This document shows, piece after piece, positions 1 to 6,826 of a DNA stretch of 14,533 nt. Made by a program: the position numbers and the translations under genes. Source of the stretch: JBDTLH01 sp039934875. Its GTDB lineage: Bacteria; Acidobacteriota; Terriglobia; Terriglobales; Acidobacteriaceae. The DNA is taken from contig JBDTLH010000140.1 of NCBI GenBank assembly GCA_039934875.1, positions 1 to 14,533 on the forward strand. The letters run 5' to 3'. Below the pieces are notes generated by a model, which worked only from the letters and a program-made list of their open reading frames with translations, ran no database searches and was not told the origin of the DNA. Each line of letters starts with the position of its first letter. The stretch's first letter is position 1.

Positions 1-125
1 CCGCCGAAACTCCCTCCGAAACTGTCGCTAAGCGGCCTTCCCCACCGCTCGTCCGCAAGCCATTACAGCAACGATCTACCCCTGCTTCCTCTTCCTCTCC
101 CCAGAAAGAGTTGTCACACAGACTC

Positions 126-203
126 TAAAGCCCGGATGTGTGGGGTCGTGGGGGTCTCCTCCGGGGTTAAAGCCCGGACGTGTAGTGTCGTGGGGGTCTC
201 CTC
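126..203. repeat. Two 36-bp direct repeats, 42-bp period
   Basis: Copy 1 spans 126-161 and copy 2 spans 168-203, separated by 6 bp. They match at 33 of 36 positions, beginning TAAAGCCCGGA and ending GTCGTGGGGGTCTCCTC. A third, decayed start (CTGAAGCCT, about 208-216) follows at roughly the same period. The spacer with the start of copy 2 can form a small stem, CCGGG (161-165) with CCCGG (173-177). The block lies just beyond the stop codon of the minus-strand TIGR03790-type gene, so it could sit in that gene's 3' untranslated region. The rest of 1-235 shows no coding region or convincing terminator. Two copies are too few for a CRISPR array; a dispersed intergenic repeat family is the more likely explanation, but that cannot be tested from one window. 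Confidence 0.7.
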
Positions 204-235
204 GTGGCTGAAGCCTCTTGCGCACACCTTGAAGG

Positions 236-2236
236 TTACGGCGTGATCGTAATCGTGTTCCGGCGGGTATAGCTGCCCCACGTCCCCGAGATAGTGACTG
301 CCGTGTTCTGGCTCACGTGAGTGGTTACAGCGTTGAAGTTTGAGCTGGTGGTTCCGGGCGCGATGGCAATTGAACTGGGTACGCTCACCACGGCGGGATT
401 GCTGGAGGAGAGGGTTACGACGGCGCCAGAAGGACCGGCGGGGCCGGTCAGGACGGCGCCTCCAGTGAAGTTTTGCCCTCCGCGCACATGATAGGGGAGA
501 GTTACGGAGTAGAGAGTGGGCGCCATCACGGTAACGTAAGCCGGCTGCATCGACCCTGCATAACTTGCAGTGAGAGTCAGATTTGTGGTGGCGTCAACCG
601 GATGCGTCTGCACGGTAAAGTTCTGGTAGAAAGTTCCTGCCGGAAAGGTGACGGTCGCGGGCACCGTCGCGGCGGGATTATTGCTGCTGAAATTGACGAC
701 CACTCCTCCCGGAGGCGCATTGTCGTCGAGCAACATCAGCCCGGTCATTGGCGATCCGCCGATGGCGCAGCAGCCGAGTATTTCCCCGCCGAGCAGCGGC
801 TCTGGGATGATGGAGTTGGTGATCACGTTGGAGCCAAAGGTCGCGGTGATGATGGTCGGGGTGTCATTGGTCACGAGCACAGTGGAAATGGGGAAGTTCG
901 CGCTTCGCGCTCCTGCCGGAACGGAGATGCTCGAGGGCATGGTCAACACCGCATGCTGCGGATTCTGCAAGGTGATGGTGGCGCCTCCGGGGGGCGCGGG
1001 AGCCGCCAGCGTGATCGTGCCCTGCGACGGCTTGCCTCCGACAACATATTGCGGATTGAAGGCAAGGACATTTTGCGGCGCGGTTACGTTGGGGAAGCCG
1101 TTGGGAAAGGGGCGATAGAGCGGATCGCCGATGTAGAGCACCACCCATTTCAGCCAGGGAGTGCCGCGCAGGAAAGCGTCTCCGACGTTCGAGCCTTCAA
1201 ATAGATTGCGAAAGACCTGGTCGGGATGCGCGAGCCCGATCAGGTAAGGCTCGGCGACGGATCCGCTCGTTACGGTGATGCCGCGCTGCAACGCGCCCTC
1301 GGCCCAGTCGGTGCCGACCCGCGGGTTTGCCGCGGAGGCGCTGTCCAGATGGAAGCCGATGGAGCCGGGGTTCCAGGTGAAGGCGTCGTTATAGACGTGG
1401 CCATACCATCCGGAGTAGAGGGCGACGTTGTCGCAGCGCAGCGGGGCGGGCGCAGTGCCGAATTCGGTGGCGTTCTCGTCTTCGGTGACGGTGAATCCGG
1501 CGGCGCGGGCAAAGTTGGCGGCATTGTGCAGGTCCCAATCGGCGGTGTAGTAGTTGTAATCGGTACGGGTGGGAAGATGGTTGTAGCGGCGGTCGATGCA
1601 AACTTGCCCATTGAGTCCGTTCACTTCTGTGGCGATGGCGTTATCCACTAAGCCATTGGCGATAGCGGCGGAGGGGGCGTCGAGCCGCCAGACGGAATAG
1701 ACCAATCCGGAGCCGGGTTGCGCGCGATAGGCGGCCAGCGATTGAAAGGGCAAATAGAGGTTGCCTTGGGTCTGCGCATCCGCGAAGTAGGGATGATTGG
1801 GCAGAGGATAGCCATAGTGTCCGGCGGGAACGGCGGCATCCCAGATGTCGGCGACAAAGGAATCGAGGGCGTAAAGCTTTCCGTCGGGCCCGAATAAGGT
1901 AAATGGCGTCTGATAGGTGAAGACGATGTACAGGATGTTCGCGGGCCCAAGCGCATTGAGGCAGTTCTGAATGGGCGCTTTCACTTGCGACAGGTAATTC
2001 GCCCAACTCAACTGCTGCGTTGATGAGGGCCTTATGGGACACAAGTTCTGCGCGGGAATCACGCGCGCGCCCTGGTAGTGCAGCGCGACGTTTTGCGAAT
2101 CTGTGTTGTTGCTGTTGTAAACGATGAGCACGCGCGCGCTGAGCGAGGGTTGTGCTGCAAAGGAAGGAACGGCTAATGTGCAGACTGCGCAAGTTGCGGC
2201 CAGAACAACAGCCAATAGCGGAGCTTTGAGAGACAT
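236..2236 (-). CDS. Secreted TIGR03790-type protein with three Ig-like repeats
   Basis: 666 residues, function unknown. Residues 1-27 are a typical Sec signal peptide (hydrophobic core LLAVVLAATCAVCTLA, cleavage near PSFA/AQ), so the protein is exported. Residues about 34-385 match my recollection of the TIGR03790 family: an early VLIVYNSNNTDS strand, a central segment with GWYGHVYNDAF, and a late TVTSGSVAEPYL...HP block. Residues 386-666 are three tandem domains of about 93 residues, each with GG, a T/A-P-GG-x-V-x-L strand, SSNPA, a V/F-PAGT-like turn and a terminal A-x-GS, as in bacterial Ig-like surface modules. No C-terminal anchor or sorting motif is seen. The ATG start is supported by GAGGAT 8-12 nt upstream. 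It appears to be transcribed alone. The export and domain layout are sure; the family name is probable and the role is not known. Confidence 0.85.
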   Translation of the reverse strand: MSLKAPLLAVVLAATCAVCTLAVPSFAAQPSLSARVLIVYNSNNTDSQNVALHYQGARVIPAQNLCPIRPSSTQQLSWANYLSQVKAPIQNCLNALGPANILYIVFTYQTPFTLFGPDGKLYALDSFVADIWDAAVPAGHYGYPLPNHPYFADAQTQGNLYLPFQSLAAYRAQPGSGLVYSVWRLDAPSAAIANGLVDNAIATEVNGLNGQVCIDRRYNHLPTRTDYNYYTADWDLHNAANFARAAGFTVTEDENATEFGTAPAPLRCDNVALYSGWYGHVYNDAFTWNPGSIGFHLDSASAANPRVGTDWAEGALQRGITVTSGSVAEPYLIGLAHPDQVFRNLFEGSNVGDAFLRGTPWLKWVVLYIGDPLYRPFPNGFPNVTAPQNVLAFNPQYVVGGKPSQGTITLAAPAPPGGATITLQNPQHAVLTMPSSISVPAGARSANFPISTVLVTNDTPTIITATFGSNVITNSIIPEPLLGGEILGCCAIGGSPMTGLMLLDDNAPPGGVVVNFSSNNPAATVPATVTFPAGTFYQNFTVQTHPVDATTNLTLTASYAGSMQPAYVTVMAPTLYSVTLPYHVRGGQNFTGGAVLTGPAGPSGAVVTLSSSNPAVVSVPSSIAIAPGTTSSNFNAVTTHVSQNTAVTISGTWGSYTRRNTITITP

Positions 2237-2682
2237 GGGGGTATCCTCAACGAGTTTTTAAACGTCGTTGCGATATTGCGCCGGGGGACACTGCGTTTGC
2301 AAGCGGGAAAGAGAGAAGCGGGCGTTGAATGTCGCGTGGTTCTATTCCGGGCAAGAGGGTGGCCGGAGCTGTCGGTCAGTGAGGTTGCGCGTCCTGGGTC
2401 ACGTTGATATTGATTGTTTGTTTGAAGGTCACGCCCTTGCTGTCTTTGGCCTGTACCGTCAGCCGATGAGCGCCGCTGGCAGCGCCGCCGGGCGGAAGAA
2501 TACGGACGCTCCGAACCACAGTACCCAAGTACGATTGTGTCGTAACATACAGGACGCTCCAGCGGCAGTCAAGAGCATTCCGCACACGAACATTTCGTTT
2601 TTCCGCCCGCGCCCCTAGTTCATGCGACGCGGGATTAGCTGATTGGCCGGGGCGATCGGCTCTGCGACGGCAATGCTAAGCT
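2237..2682. other. 446-bp gap without an intact gene
   Basis: Between the start of the TIGR03790-type gene and the stop of the ABC substrate-binding gene no intact gene is seen. It holds the Ig-like remnant (2376-2618) and, next to 2237, the ribosome binding site and presumably the promoter of the TIGR03790-type gene. I could not pick out a convincing -35/-10 pair or a terminator. The 116-codon plus-strand frame across it is antisense to the remnant and resembles nothing. Confidence 0.6.
2376..2618 (-). pseudogene. Remnant of an Ig-like domain protein C-terminus
   Basis: This reading frame opens after a stop at 2616-2618 and closes with TGA at 2376-2378. Its last about 40 residues (GAHRLTVQAKDSKGVTFKQT and onward to a normal stop) look like the closing strands of the Ig-like/Big domains common in acidobacterial secreted proteins, where the phrase HRLTVQAKDS-G-FK is typical. 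The residues before it fit the family poorly and there is no upstream coding sequence for the rest of such a protein in any minus-strand frame. The only start available is a GTG at 2585 with no ribosome binding site. The best reading is the decayed 3' end of a deleted gene. A short expressed protein is possible but less likely. Confidence 0.5.
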
Positions 2683-3558
2683 TCAAAGCAGTCTGCGTTC
2701 GACCAGAAAGTCTCTTGCGACAACGGCTGCGTCCTGTTTTTGCCCGTCAACTTTGTAGTTCAACTGGCGCATATCGTCGGCGCTGATCTTGCCGGCGAGC
2801 CGCGAGAAGACGGGTCTGATTTCAGGGTGCGCCGCGAGTGTCTGGGCGCGCACGATGGGCACCGCATCGTAAGGAGGAAAGTACCTGAGGTCATCTTGCA
2901 ACACGACAAGGTGGAGCGCGGCGATCAGGCCGTCGGTGTTCGATCCGGCGACGAGATCGACCTGATGGTTTTCGAGCGCGCGATACACCAGACCGAGGTC
3001 CATCACCCGCGGAGGCGCGGCGAACTTTAATCCGTAGCGCTGGATGAGACCGGAATAACCGTCCTGCCGCTCGAGGAATTCGTAGCCGACGCCCATGCGC
3101 AACCGCGGCGCGAAGGGCGCAAGTTGCGACAACGTTGCAATGCCCAGCCGCTCCGCCTGATCGCGCCGCATCACCATCGCGAAGCTATTGTTGAAGCCCA
3201 GCGGAGGCATTACCTCAAGGTCGAACCGGCGCCGATATTCATCCTTGACCCGTTGATAAACAAGCTTGGAATCGGAGCTGGGCGGGTCTTTCAAGATGGC
3301 GGTGAGCGCGGTCCCGGTGTATTCGACGTAAGTGTCGATGCGCCCAGCGAGCAGCGCCTGCTGGCAGATATAGGAGCCTGCGAGATAGAAGCGCTCTTCC
3401 ACCGGCAGAGAGGTGACGGGGCGCAAACTCTCAGCCAGCATCTCTCCCAGCAGCAACTGCTCGGTGAAATTCTTGGAGCCGACCGCAAGGTGCGGACGGG
3501 AGGCACATCCGCCGGCGAACAGAAGCAACGCGCCGGAGAGGAACTCGCGGCGGTCCAT
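2683..3558 (-). CDS. Osmolyte ABC transporter substrate-binding lipoprotein
   Basis: 291 residues, member of the OpuAC/ProX-like family (PF04069) that binds quaternary amines such as glycine betaine, choline or carnitine for ABC import. The family hallmark VGSKNFTEQLLLGEMLAE follows the signal, and TYVEYTGTAL is the second conserved block. The N-terminus MDRREFLSGALLLFAGGC carries a twin-arginine-like RRxFL motif and a cysteine at residue 18 in a lipobox-like context, suggesting a lipoprotein anchored on the outer face of the inner membrane, perhaps Tat-exported. I chose the ATG at 3558 because it shares one base with the permease stop (TGATG), a typical coupling arrangement; a TTG start at 3603 would add 15 residues inside the permease gene. 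The exact substrate cannot be read from sequence. Last gene of the three-gene operon. Confidence 0.88.
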   Translation of the reverse strand: MDRREFLSGALLLFAGGCASRPHLAVGSKNFTEQLLLGEMLAESLRPVTSLPVEERFYLAGSYICQQALLAGRIDTYVEYTGTALTAILKDPPSSDSKLVYQRVKDEYRRRFDLEVMPPLGFNNSFAMVMRRDQAERLGIATLSQLAPFAPRLRMGVGYEFLERQDGYSGLIQRYGLKFAAPPRVMDLGLVYRALENHQVDLVAGSNTDGLIAALHLVVLQDDLRYFPPYDAVPIVRAQTLAAHPEIRPVFSRLAGKISADDMRQLNYKVDGQKQDAAVVARDFLVERRLL

Positions 3559-4205
3559 CAATGCGCTCGCCGGTGGCGGACGGCGATGCGCGATTGGATC
3601 CAACCCAGCACCAGATCTGCGAGCAGCGCAATCACGGCGGCGGGGACGGCGCCCGCGAGGATCACGTTGTTGTCCACCATGGCGAGGCCGCGGAAGATGA
3701 ATTCACCAAGTCCGCCTGCGCCAATAGCAGCCGCAATCGTGGCGACCCCGATGGTGATCACGGTGGCGACGCGAATGCCCGCCAGAATGACCGGGGCAGC
3801 CAGCGGCAACTCGACCTGGCGCAACAGTTGTCCGGAGGTCAATCCCATACCGACTGCGGCCTGCTGCACGGAGCGGTCGATGCCGGTGATTCCGGTGTAG
3901 GTGTTGCGGACGATAGGGAGCAGCGCGTAGAGGGTCAAGGCGGTGATGGTAAGACGGTCGGCGCGCACCCCCAGCCAGGGCAGCGGCAGCAGCAATCCGA
4001 AGAGCGCCAGGCTGGGGATCGTCTGAATGATATTGTTGCCGCCGAGGATGAGCGGCTTCCATCCGGGGCGCCGGGTGAGCAGGATCCCCAGCGGAAGCCC
4101 GATCGCGATTGCCAGCAGCATAGAAATTCCCACCAGCCATAGATGCTCACCGGTGAGGGTAAGAACTTCGTTCTTATGCGTCGCCATGAAATGCAGGAAT
4201 GACAT
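3558..4205 (-). CDS. Osmolyte ABC transporter permease (OpuCB/YehW-like)
   Basis: 215 residues, binding-protein-dependent inner-membrane permease (BPD_transp_1 type). Five or six hydrophobic spans are visible, among them LWLVGISMLLAIAIGLPLGI near residue 25 and TVITIGVATIAAAIGAGGLG near residue 150. The cytoplasmic EAA-type loop that docks the ATPase is AAVGMGLTSGQLLRQVELP, and NNIIQTIPSLALFGLLLP is the usual OpuC-family segment. It starts four bases after the ATPase stop and ends overlapping the binding-protein start by one base, so the three are almost surely co-translated. Only one permease gene is present, so a homodimer is expected, as in OpuA/OpuB-type importers, unlike YehW/YehY which are two. 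High confidence for the family, moderate for the substrate class. Confidence 0.9.
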   Translation of the reverse strand: MSFLHFMATHKNEVLTLTGEHLWLVGISMLLAIAIGLPLGILLTRRPGWKPLILGGNNIIQTIPSLALFGLLLPLPWLGVRADRLTITALTLYALLPIVRNTYTGITGIDRSVQQAAVGMGLTSGQLLRQVELPLAAPVILAGIRVATVITIGVATIAAAIGAGGLGEFIFRGLAMVDNNVILAGAVPAAVIALLADLVLGWIQSRIAVRHRRAH

Positions 4206-4209
4206 AGGC

Positions 4210-4989
4210 TTATTGCTTATCGCTAATGGCTAGCTGTCCTTCACGAAACGCTGCGACATAGGGTTGGATCTGTGTGTCGTTTGAATGCAGAAAATCGTGC
4301 GGGGAGAAGACGCCGCGCAGCCTTCCGTTATCGAGAAATGCGATGTGGTCGCCCAGCAGCAGCGCTTCACTCAGATCGTGGCTGACGAAGACGACGGTCT
4401 TTTTGAGCCGCCGCTGCACTTGAAGAAATTGTTGCTGAATTTGCATTCGGCTGAGCGGGTCGAGCGCGCCAAAGGGCTCGTCCATCAACAGGATGGGCGG
4501 GTCCGCCGCCAGGGCACGCGCGAGGCCAACGCGCTGCCGCTCTCCGCCAGAAAGCTCATCGGGATAACGGGCAGCAAATTTCTCACTCGGCAGTCCAATG
4601 ATTTCGAGCACCTCTCGCACCCGGGCGCGGATGCGTGCGGAGTCCCAGCCCTCCAGCCTGGGCACAATTGCAATGTTTCGCTCGACGCTGTAGTGGGGAA
4701 ACAGCCCGACCTCCTGAATGGCGTACCCAATCCCGCGGCGCAGCCGGATTGGGTCCCACTCTTGGGTGGCAGCGCCATTCACGCGGACTGATCCGGCGCT
4801 GGGAACGAGCAGGCGGTTAATGAGTTTGAGCGCGGTGGTTTTGCCCGATCCGCTGCGCCCCAGCAGCATCGTAACCTTGCCGGTCGGGACGGAAAGATTC
4901 AGGTCCGAGATCAACGCGCGGCCCCCCGGCATGGGCAAACGATATGAGACTCCGCAAAATTCGATCGCGCTGGTGCTGGCGTCAGTCAT
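4210..4989 (-). CDS. Osmolyte ABC transporter ATP-binding protein
   Basis: 259 residues, cytoplasmic ATPase that powers the importer. All ABC motifs are present: Walker A GRSGSGKT (44-51), Q-loop at Q92 in IQEVGLFPH, signature LSGGERQ (146-152), Walker B ILLMDE (166-171), D-loop ALD and switch histidine H204 (VSHD). IQEVGLFPHYSVERNIAIVP is characteristic of the OpuA/ProV/OpuCA subfamily. The protein ends about 30 residues after the ABC fold and lacks the C-terminal CBS pair that OpuA and OpuCA use to sense ionic strength, so osmotic control must differ (compare YehX). First gene of the operon, ATG start; no clear Shine-Dalgarno sequence upstream. It is divergent from the small membrane peptide gene at 5066, so promoters for both lie in 4990-5065. 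Confidence 0.92.
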   Translation of the reverse strand: MTDASTSAIEFCGVSYRLPMPGGRALISDLNLSVPTGKVTMLLGRSGSGKTTALKLINRLLVPSAGSVRVNGAATQEWDPIRLRRGIGYAIQEVGLFPHYSVERNIAIVPRLEGWDSARIRARVREVLEIIGLPSEKFAARYPDELSGGERQRVGLARALAADPPILLMDEPFGALDPLSRMQIQQQFLQVQRRLKKTVVFVSHDLSEALLLGDHIAFLDNGRLRGVFSPHDFLHSNDTQIQPYVAAFREGQLAISDKQ

Positions 4990-5065
4990 CCCGGTTGCAA
5001 GCCATGGTACAGCACCAGCTATCTGTTATGGTGTAAAGAGACAGCTTGAAGGAGACTCAAGACGC

Positions 5066-5155
5066 ATGAAGAAAGACTTGATAGTTCTGCTCTTCTTCGT
5101 TGCCTATTTTCTGCTCATGCGCTACGTGTTGCCGCGCTTGGGAGTTCCTACTTGA
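5066..5155 (+). CDS. 29-residue single-span membrane peptide
   Basis: A short ORF (MKKDLIVLLFFVAYFLLMRY..., ending LPRLGVPT) with two lysines at the N-terminus, one hydrophobic helix of about 17 residues and a short basic C-terminal tail, so it should span the inner membrane once with the N-terminus inside. AAGGAG lies at 5049-5054, 11 bases before the ATG, the best ribosome binding site in this part of the window. The frame is open far upstream only because it is antisense to the ABC ATPase. It stands alone: divergent from the ABC operon and convergent with the ferritin-like gene. Function unknown. The site and composition make it a likely real small protein, but conservation must be checked. 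Confidence 0.6.
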   Translation: MKKDLIVLLFFVAYFLLMRYVLPRLGVPT

Positions 5156-5171
5156 ATGGGCGCTAACTGCA

Positions 5172-5210
5172 AGGTCGAGTCTCGACCTGAGGAGCAGGGC
5201 AGATTGCCTG
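5172..5210. other. Two hairpins after the small peptide gene
   Basis: A perfect 17-bp palindrome, AGGTCGAG T CTCGACCT (5172-5188), starts 16 bases after the peptide stop. A second stem follows, CAGGGCA (5195-5201) with TGCCTG (5205-5210), one base bulged. There is no T-run after either, so a classical intrinsic terminator is not supported; they could block exonucleases, end the transcript by another route, or form a protein binding site. Confidence 0.4.
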
Positions 5211-5239
5211 AGCACCAACTTCAAACCAAAGAAGAATAA

Positions 5240-5289
5240 CAAAGAAGAATAAGAAGAGAAGAAGAAGGCCCGCCGCGGAGGACGGGCCT
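5240..5289 (-). terminator. Probable terminator of the ferritin-like gene
   Basis: AGGCCCG (5266-5272) and CGGGCCT (5283-5289) form a 7-bp GC-rich stem with a 10-base loop, 21 bases after the minus-strand ferritin-like gene ends. Read on the minus strand the stem is followed by a pyrimidine tract (CTTCTTCTTCTC, then more CTT/ATT), weaker than a pure T-run but in the right place. The same tract on the plus strand is a 40-base A/G-rich stretch (5227-5266) of GAA-type repeats. Confidence 0.5.
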
Positions 5290-5310
5290 GGAGAATCAAT
5301 TTCTGCCCAT

Positions 5311-5817
5311 CTAAGCGGCCTTGGCCTCGATGTTGACGCTATCGGCGATTTGGGAGAGCGTTTCGTCGGCTTCTTTTTCTTCGCTCAAGGTCTGGTCGAG
5401 CAGGCTAGCCCACTCCTGACGCCCCAGCAGACGGGCATAAGTGCGCACCGTTCCATAGCCCGCCATCTCATAATGTTCGACACGCTGGCATGAGGTGATG
5501 ATGCTGGCATCGATTACGCTGGGATCGTTGCTCTTTGAGACCAGGTCGTCGCCTTCCGCGAGGACGCCCTTCATGCCCTTGCAGCTTTCGCCTGTGGGCT
5601 TTTCGTTCAGGGTCTTGAATATCTGGTCCAGGCGGGTAATCTGTGTTTTGGTCACATCCAGATGCTGTTGCAGGGCGCCCTTGAGCTCGCTGCTCTGGGC
5701 CTTGGAAATCAATTTGGGCAGCGCCTTTGTGATCTGCTGCTCGCCGTCGTATAAATCGCGCAACTGCTCCACGAAGAGTTGTTGCAGGTTATCCACTTTC
5801 ATAGAAAACATGGCCAT
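5311..5817 (-). CDS. YciE-type ferritin-like protein (DUF892)
   Basis: 168 residues, four-helix ferritin-like protein of the DUF892/YciE-YciF family. These are cytoplasmic proteins linked to osmotic, oxidative and desiccation stress, with a putative di-metal site; the reaction is not established. The family opening VDNLQQLFVEQLRDLYDGEQQ is at residues 8-28 and the hallmark QRVEHYEMAGYGT at 111-123, supplying E114, H115 and E117 as likely metal ligands, with E26 and E147 as further candidates. The start is the ATG at 5817 because GGAGG (5825-5829) sits 7 bases upstream; the frame is open to 5934 but the added residues do not resemble the family. It follows the 62-residue gene by 91 bases on the same strand and ends before a probable terminator. 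Confident on the family. Confidence 0.9.
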   Translation of the reverse strand: MAMFSMKVDNLQQLFVEQLRDLYDGEQQITKALPKLISKAQSSELKGALQQHLDVTKTQITRLDQIFKTLNEKPTGESCKGMKGVLAEGDDLVSKSNDPSVIDASIITSCQRVEHYEMAGYGTVRTYARLLGRQEWASLLDQTLSEEKEADETLSQIADSVNIEAKAA

Positions 5818-5908
5818 GCATTTGCCTCCATCAAAGATTTTGTACTTGATGAGATGGCGCGGAGGCGACGGCTGTTGGTTGCGCGGGCGGATTATCGTGA
5901 GTGGAAGT

Positions 5909-6097
5909 TCACAACATTCCGCCGGTCTGTACATTGAGCAAGTTCAATGCTGTCTCTAGTCTCGCAATGGATTCTTCCAGTTCGGGATGGCGCTGTTCGG
6001 CCCCACTCAGCCGGTCACGCAATGATTGCAACAAGCCGTGTGCACCCGAGATGTGCTGAGACGCTTCGGCTGTACGTTTCTCCTGATCTGGTTCCAT
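5909..6097 (-). CDS. Small helical protein of 62 residues
   Basis: A charged, mostly helical protein (MEPDQEKRTAEASQHISGAH...). From about residue 15 to 54 hydrophobic residues recur at heptad-like spacing (LLQSLRDRL, LEESIARLETALNLL), so a coiled coil or helical hairpin is likely; it has no signal or membrane segment. The HPELEESIARLETALNLL part slightly recalls the end of DUF4404 proteins, but this is too weak for a name. There is no Shine-Dalgarno sequence before the ATG; TAAGAT lies 7 bases upstream (6105-6110, minus strand) and could be a -10 box giving a nearly leaderless mRNA. It is upstream of, and co-oriented with, the ferritin-like gene, so joint transcription is likely. Function unknown. 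Confidence 0.55.
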   Translation of the reverse strand: MEPDQEKRTAEASQHISGAHGLLQSLRDRLSGAEQRHPELEESIARLETALNLLNVQTGGML

Positions 6098-6187
6098 AAC
6101 GCATATCTTACGCTTAGGAGCAGGCGCTCAGGGGCAGGCTGAATCCGGTGCATCGGGTTCGCATCCAACGGCAAGGAGAAATCTGGA

Positions 6188-6442
6188 ATGGCCTGCAAAC
6201 ATTTATCAGAGGTCCGCGACGTCACCCCCTCCAGTACGCAAGGTTGCGAAGAGTGCCTGAAGACCGGCAGCACATGGGTACATCTGCGGGAGTGCCTCAC
6301 CTGCGGGAAGGTGGGATGTTGTGACAGCTCACCGAATAAGCACGCGACCAAACATTTCCACCAATCGCACCATCCGATTATGCGCTCCTTTGAGCCGGGA
6401 GAGAGCTGGCGCTGGTGCTACGTCGATCAGATGGAGGTATGA
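6188..6442 (+). CDS. Stand-alone UBP-type zinc finger protein
   Basis: 84 residues, almost all of it one UBP-type zinc finger (PF02148, ZnF-UBP). In eukaryotes this fold binds the C-terminal tail of free ubiquitin; in bacteria without ubiquitin the partner is unknown. Likely zinc ligands are C3, H5, C20, C23, C36, C39, C44 or C45, and histidines among H52, H56, H58, H61 and H62, arranged C-x-H, C-x2-C, C-x2-C, GC, H-x3-H as in the family. The aromatic pair W30 and W74/W76 is in place. AAGGAG (6173-6178) lies 9 bases before the ATG. Cytoplasmic, no signal. It converges on the EamA gene with only 3 bases between the stops. Family sure, role unknown. Confidence 0.88.
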   Translation: MACKHLSEVRDVTPSSTQGCEECLKTGSTWVHLRECLTCGKVGCCDSSPNKHATKHFHQSHHPIMRSFEPGESWRWCYVDQMEV

Positions 6443-6445
6443 GCC

Positions 6446-6826
6446 TTAGCGCAGCAGATACACGCCGCCGCATATCAGCACCGCGGAAGTCCACCTGCGG
6501 GCATTCACGTTTTCTTTGAGATAGAACTTTGCCACGATTGCGTTGCTGAGAAAAGTAAGCGCCGCCGCTGCCGGGGCAACCAGGCTCACGTCTGCGAAGG
6601 AGACGGCTGTCAGCAAGCTGTAAAATGCTGACGCAAGGCACAGCACGCCCAGGATAAATTTAGGATTCAGCAGCACCGCCCTGCTCGCGCCCAGCAGTCC
6701 GCTGGTGTGCCGGAGATCGTCGAGATCGCCAATCTCTTTCATGGCGCGGGCCGTGAGCACGTCTCCGCCGGTTGAGAACCCGACGATGATGCCGATCATC
6801 GCCCAGGTGAGCGCCTCACCGGACAT
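6446..6826 (-). CDS. EamA-family half-transporter, second of a pair
   Basis: 126 residues with four predicted membrane helices (about 6-28, 55-78, 80-102, 111-125), the size of one EamA repeat rather than the usual two-repeat, ten-helix transporter. Like EmrE or ArnE/ArnF it must work as a dimer. It shares with its upstream neighbour the order K-x-IG-x-[IL], a middle helix ending ALSWAD/AVSFAD, a V-x-P-x-x-A block, KFYL-x-E-x-V and RW. The ATG lies inside the end of the upstream gene (11-base overlap), arguing for coupled translation and a heterodimer. No strong Shine-Dalgarno sequence, in line with coupling. It ends 3 bases from the convergent zinc finger gene. Substrate unknown; a lipid or lipid-linked head group is suggested by hpnJ upstream (inference). 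Confidence 0.8.
   Translation of the reverse strand: MSGEALTWAMIGIIVGFSTGGDVLTARAMKEIGDLDDLRHTSGLLGASRAVLLNPKFILGVLCLASAFYSLLTAVSFADVSLVAPAAAALTFLSNAIVAKFYLKENVNARRWTSAVLICGGVYLLR

Noticed and set aside
126..216. CRISPR array
   Set aside because: Only two full copies with a 6-bp spacer, and no cas gene nearby; spacers of a real array would be about 30 bp.
473..1651. Plus-strand ORFs of 243, 156 and 141 codons
   Set aside because: All are antisense to the TIGR03790-type gene, which has a signal peptide, a ribosome binding site and repeated domains on the minus strand.
3124..4142. Plus-strand ORFs across the ABC transporter genes
   Set aside because: They are antisense to genes with clear ABC motifs and contain no recognisable domain.
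5057..5299. 80-codon minus-strand ORF with a phenylalanine/serine-rich start
   Set aside because: Its start falls in the terminator and GAA-repeat tract, giving an artificial F/S-rich stretch, and its end is antisense to the small membrane peptide with the good ribosome binding site.
5818..5934. Longer start for the ferritin-like protein
   Set aside because: The ATG at 5817 has GGAGG at the right distance and matches the family start; the extension is unlike the family and crosses into the end of the next gene's region.
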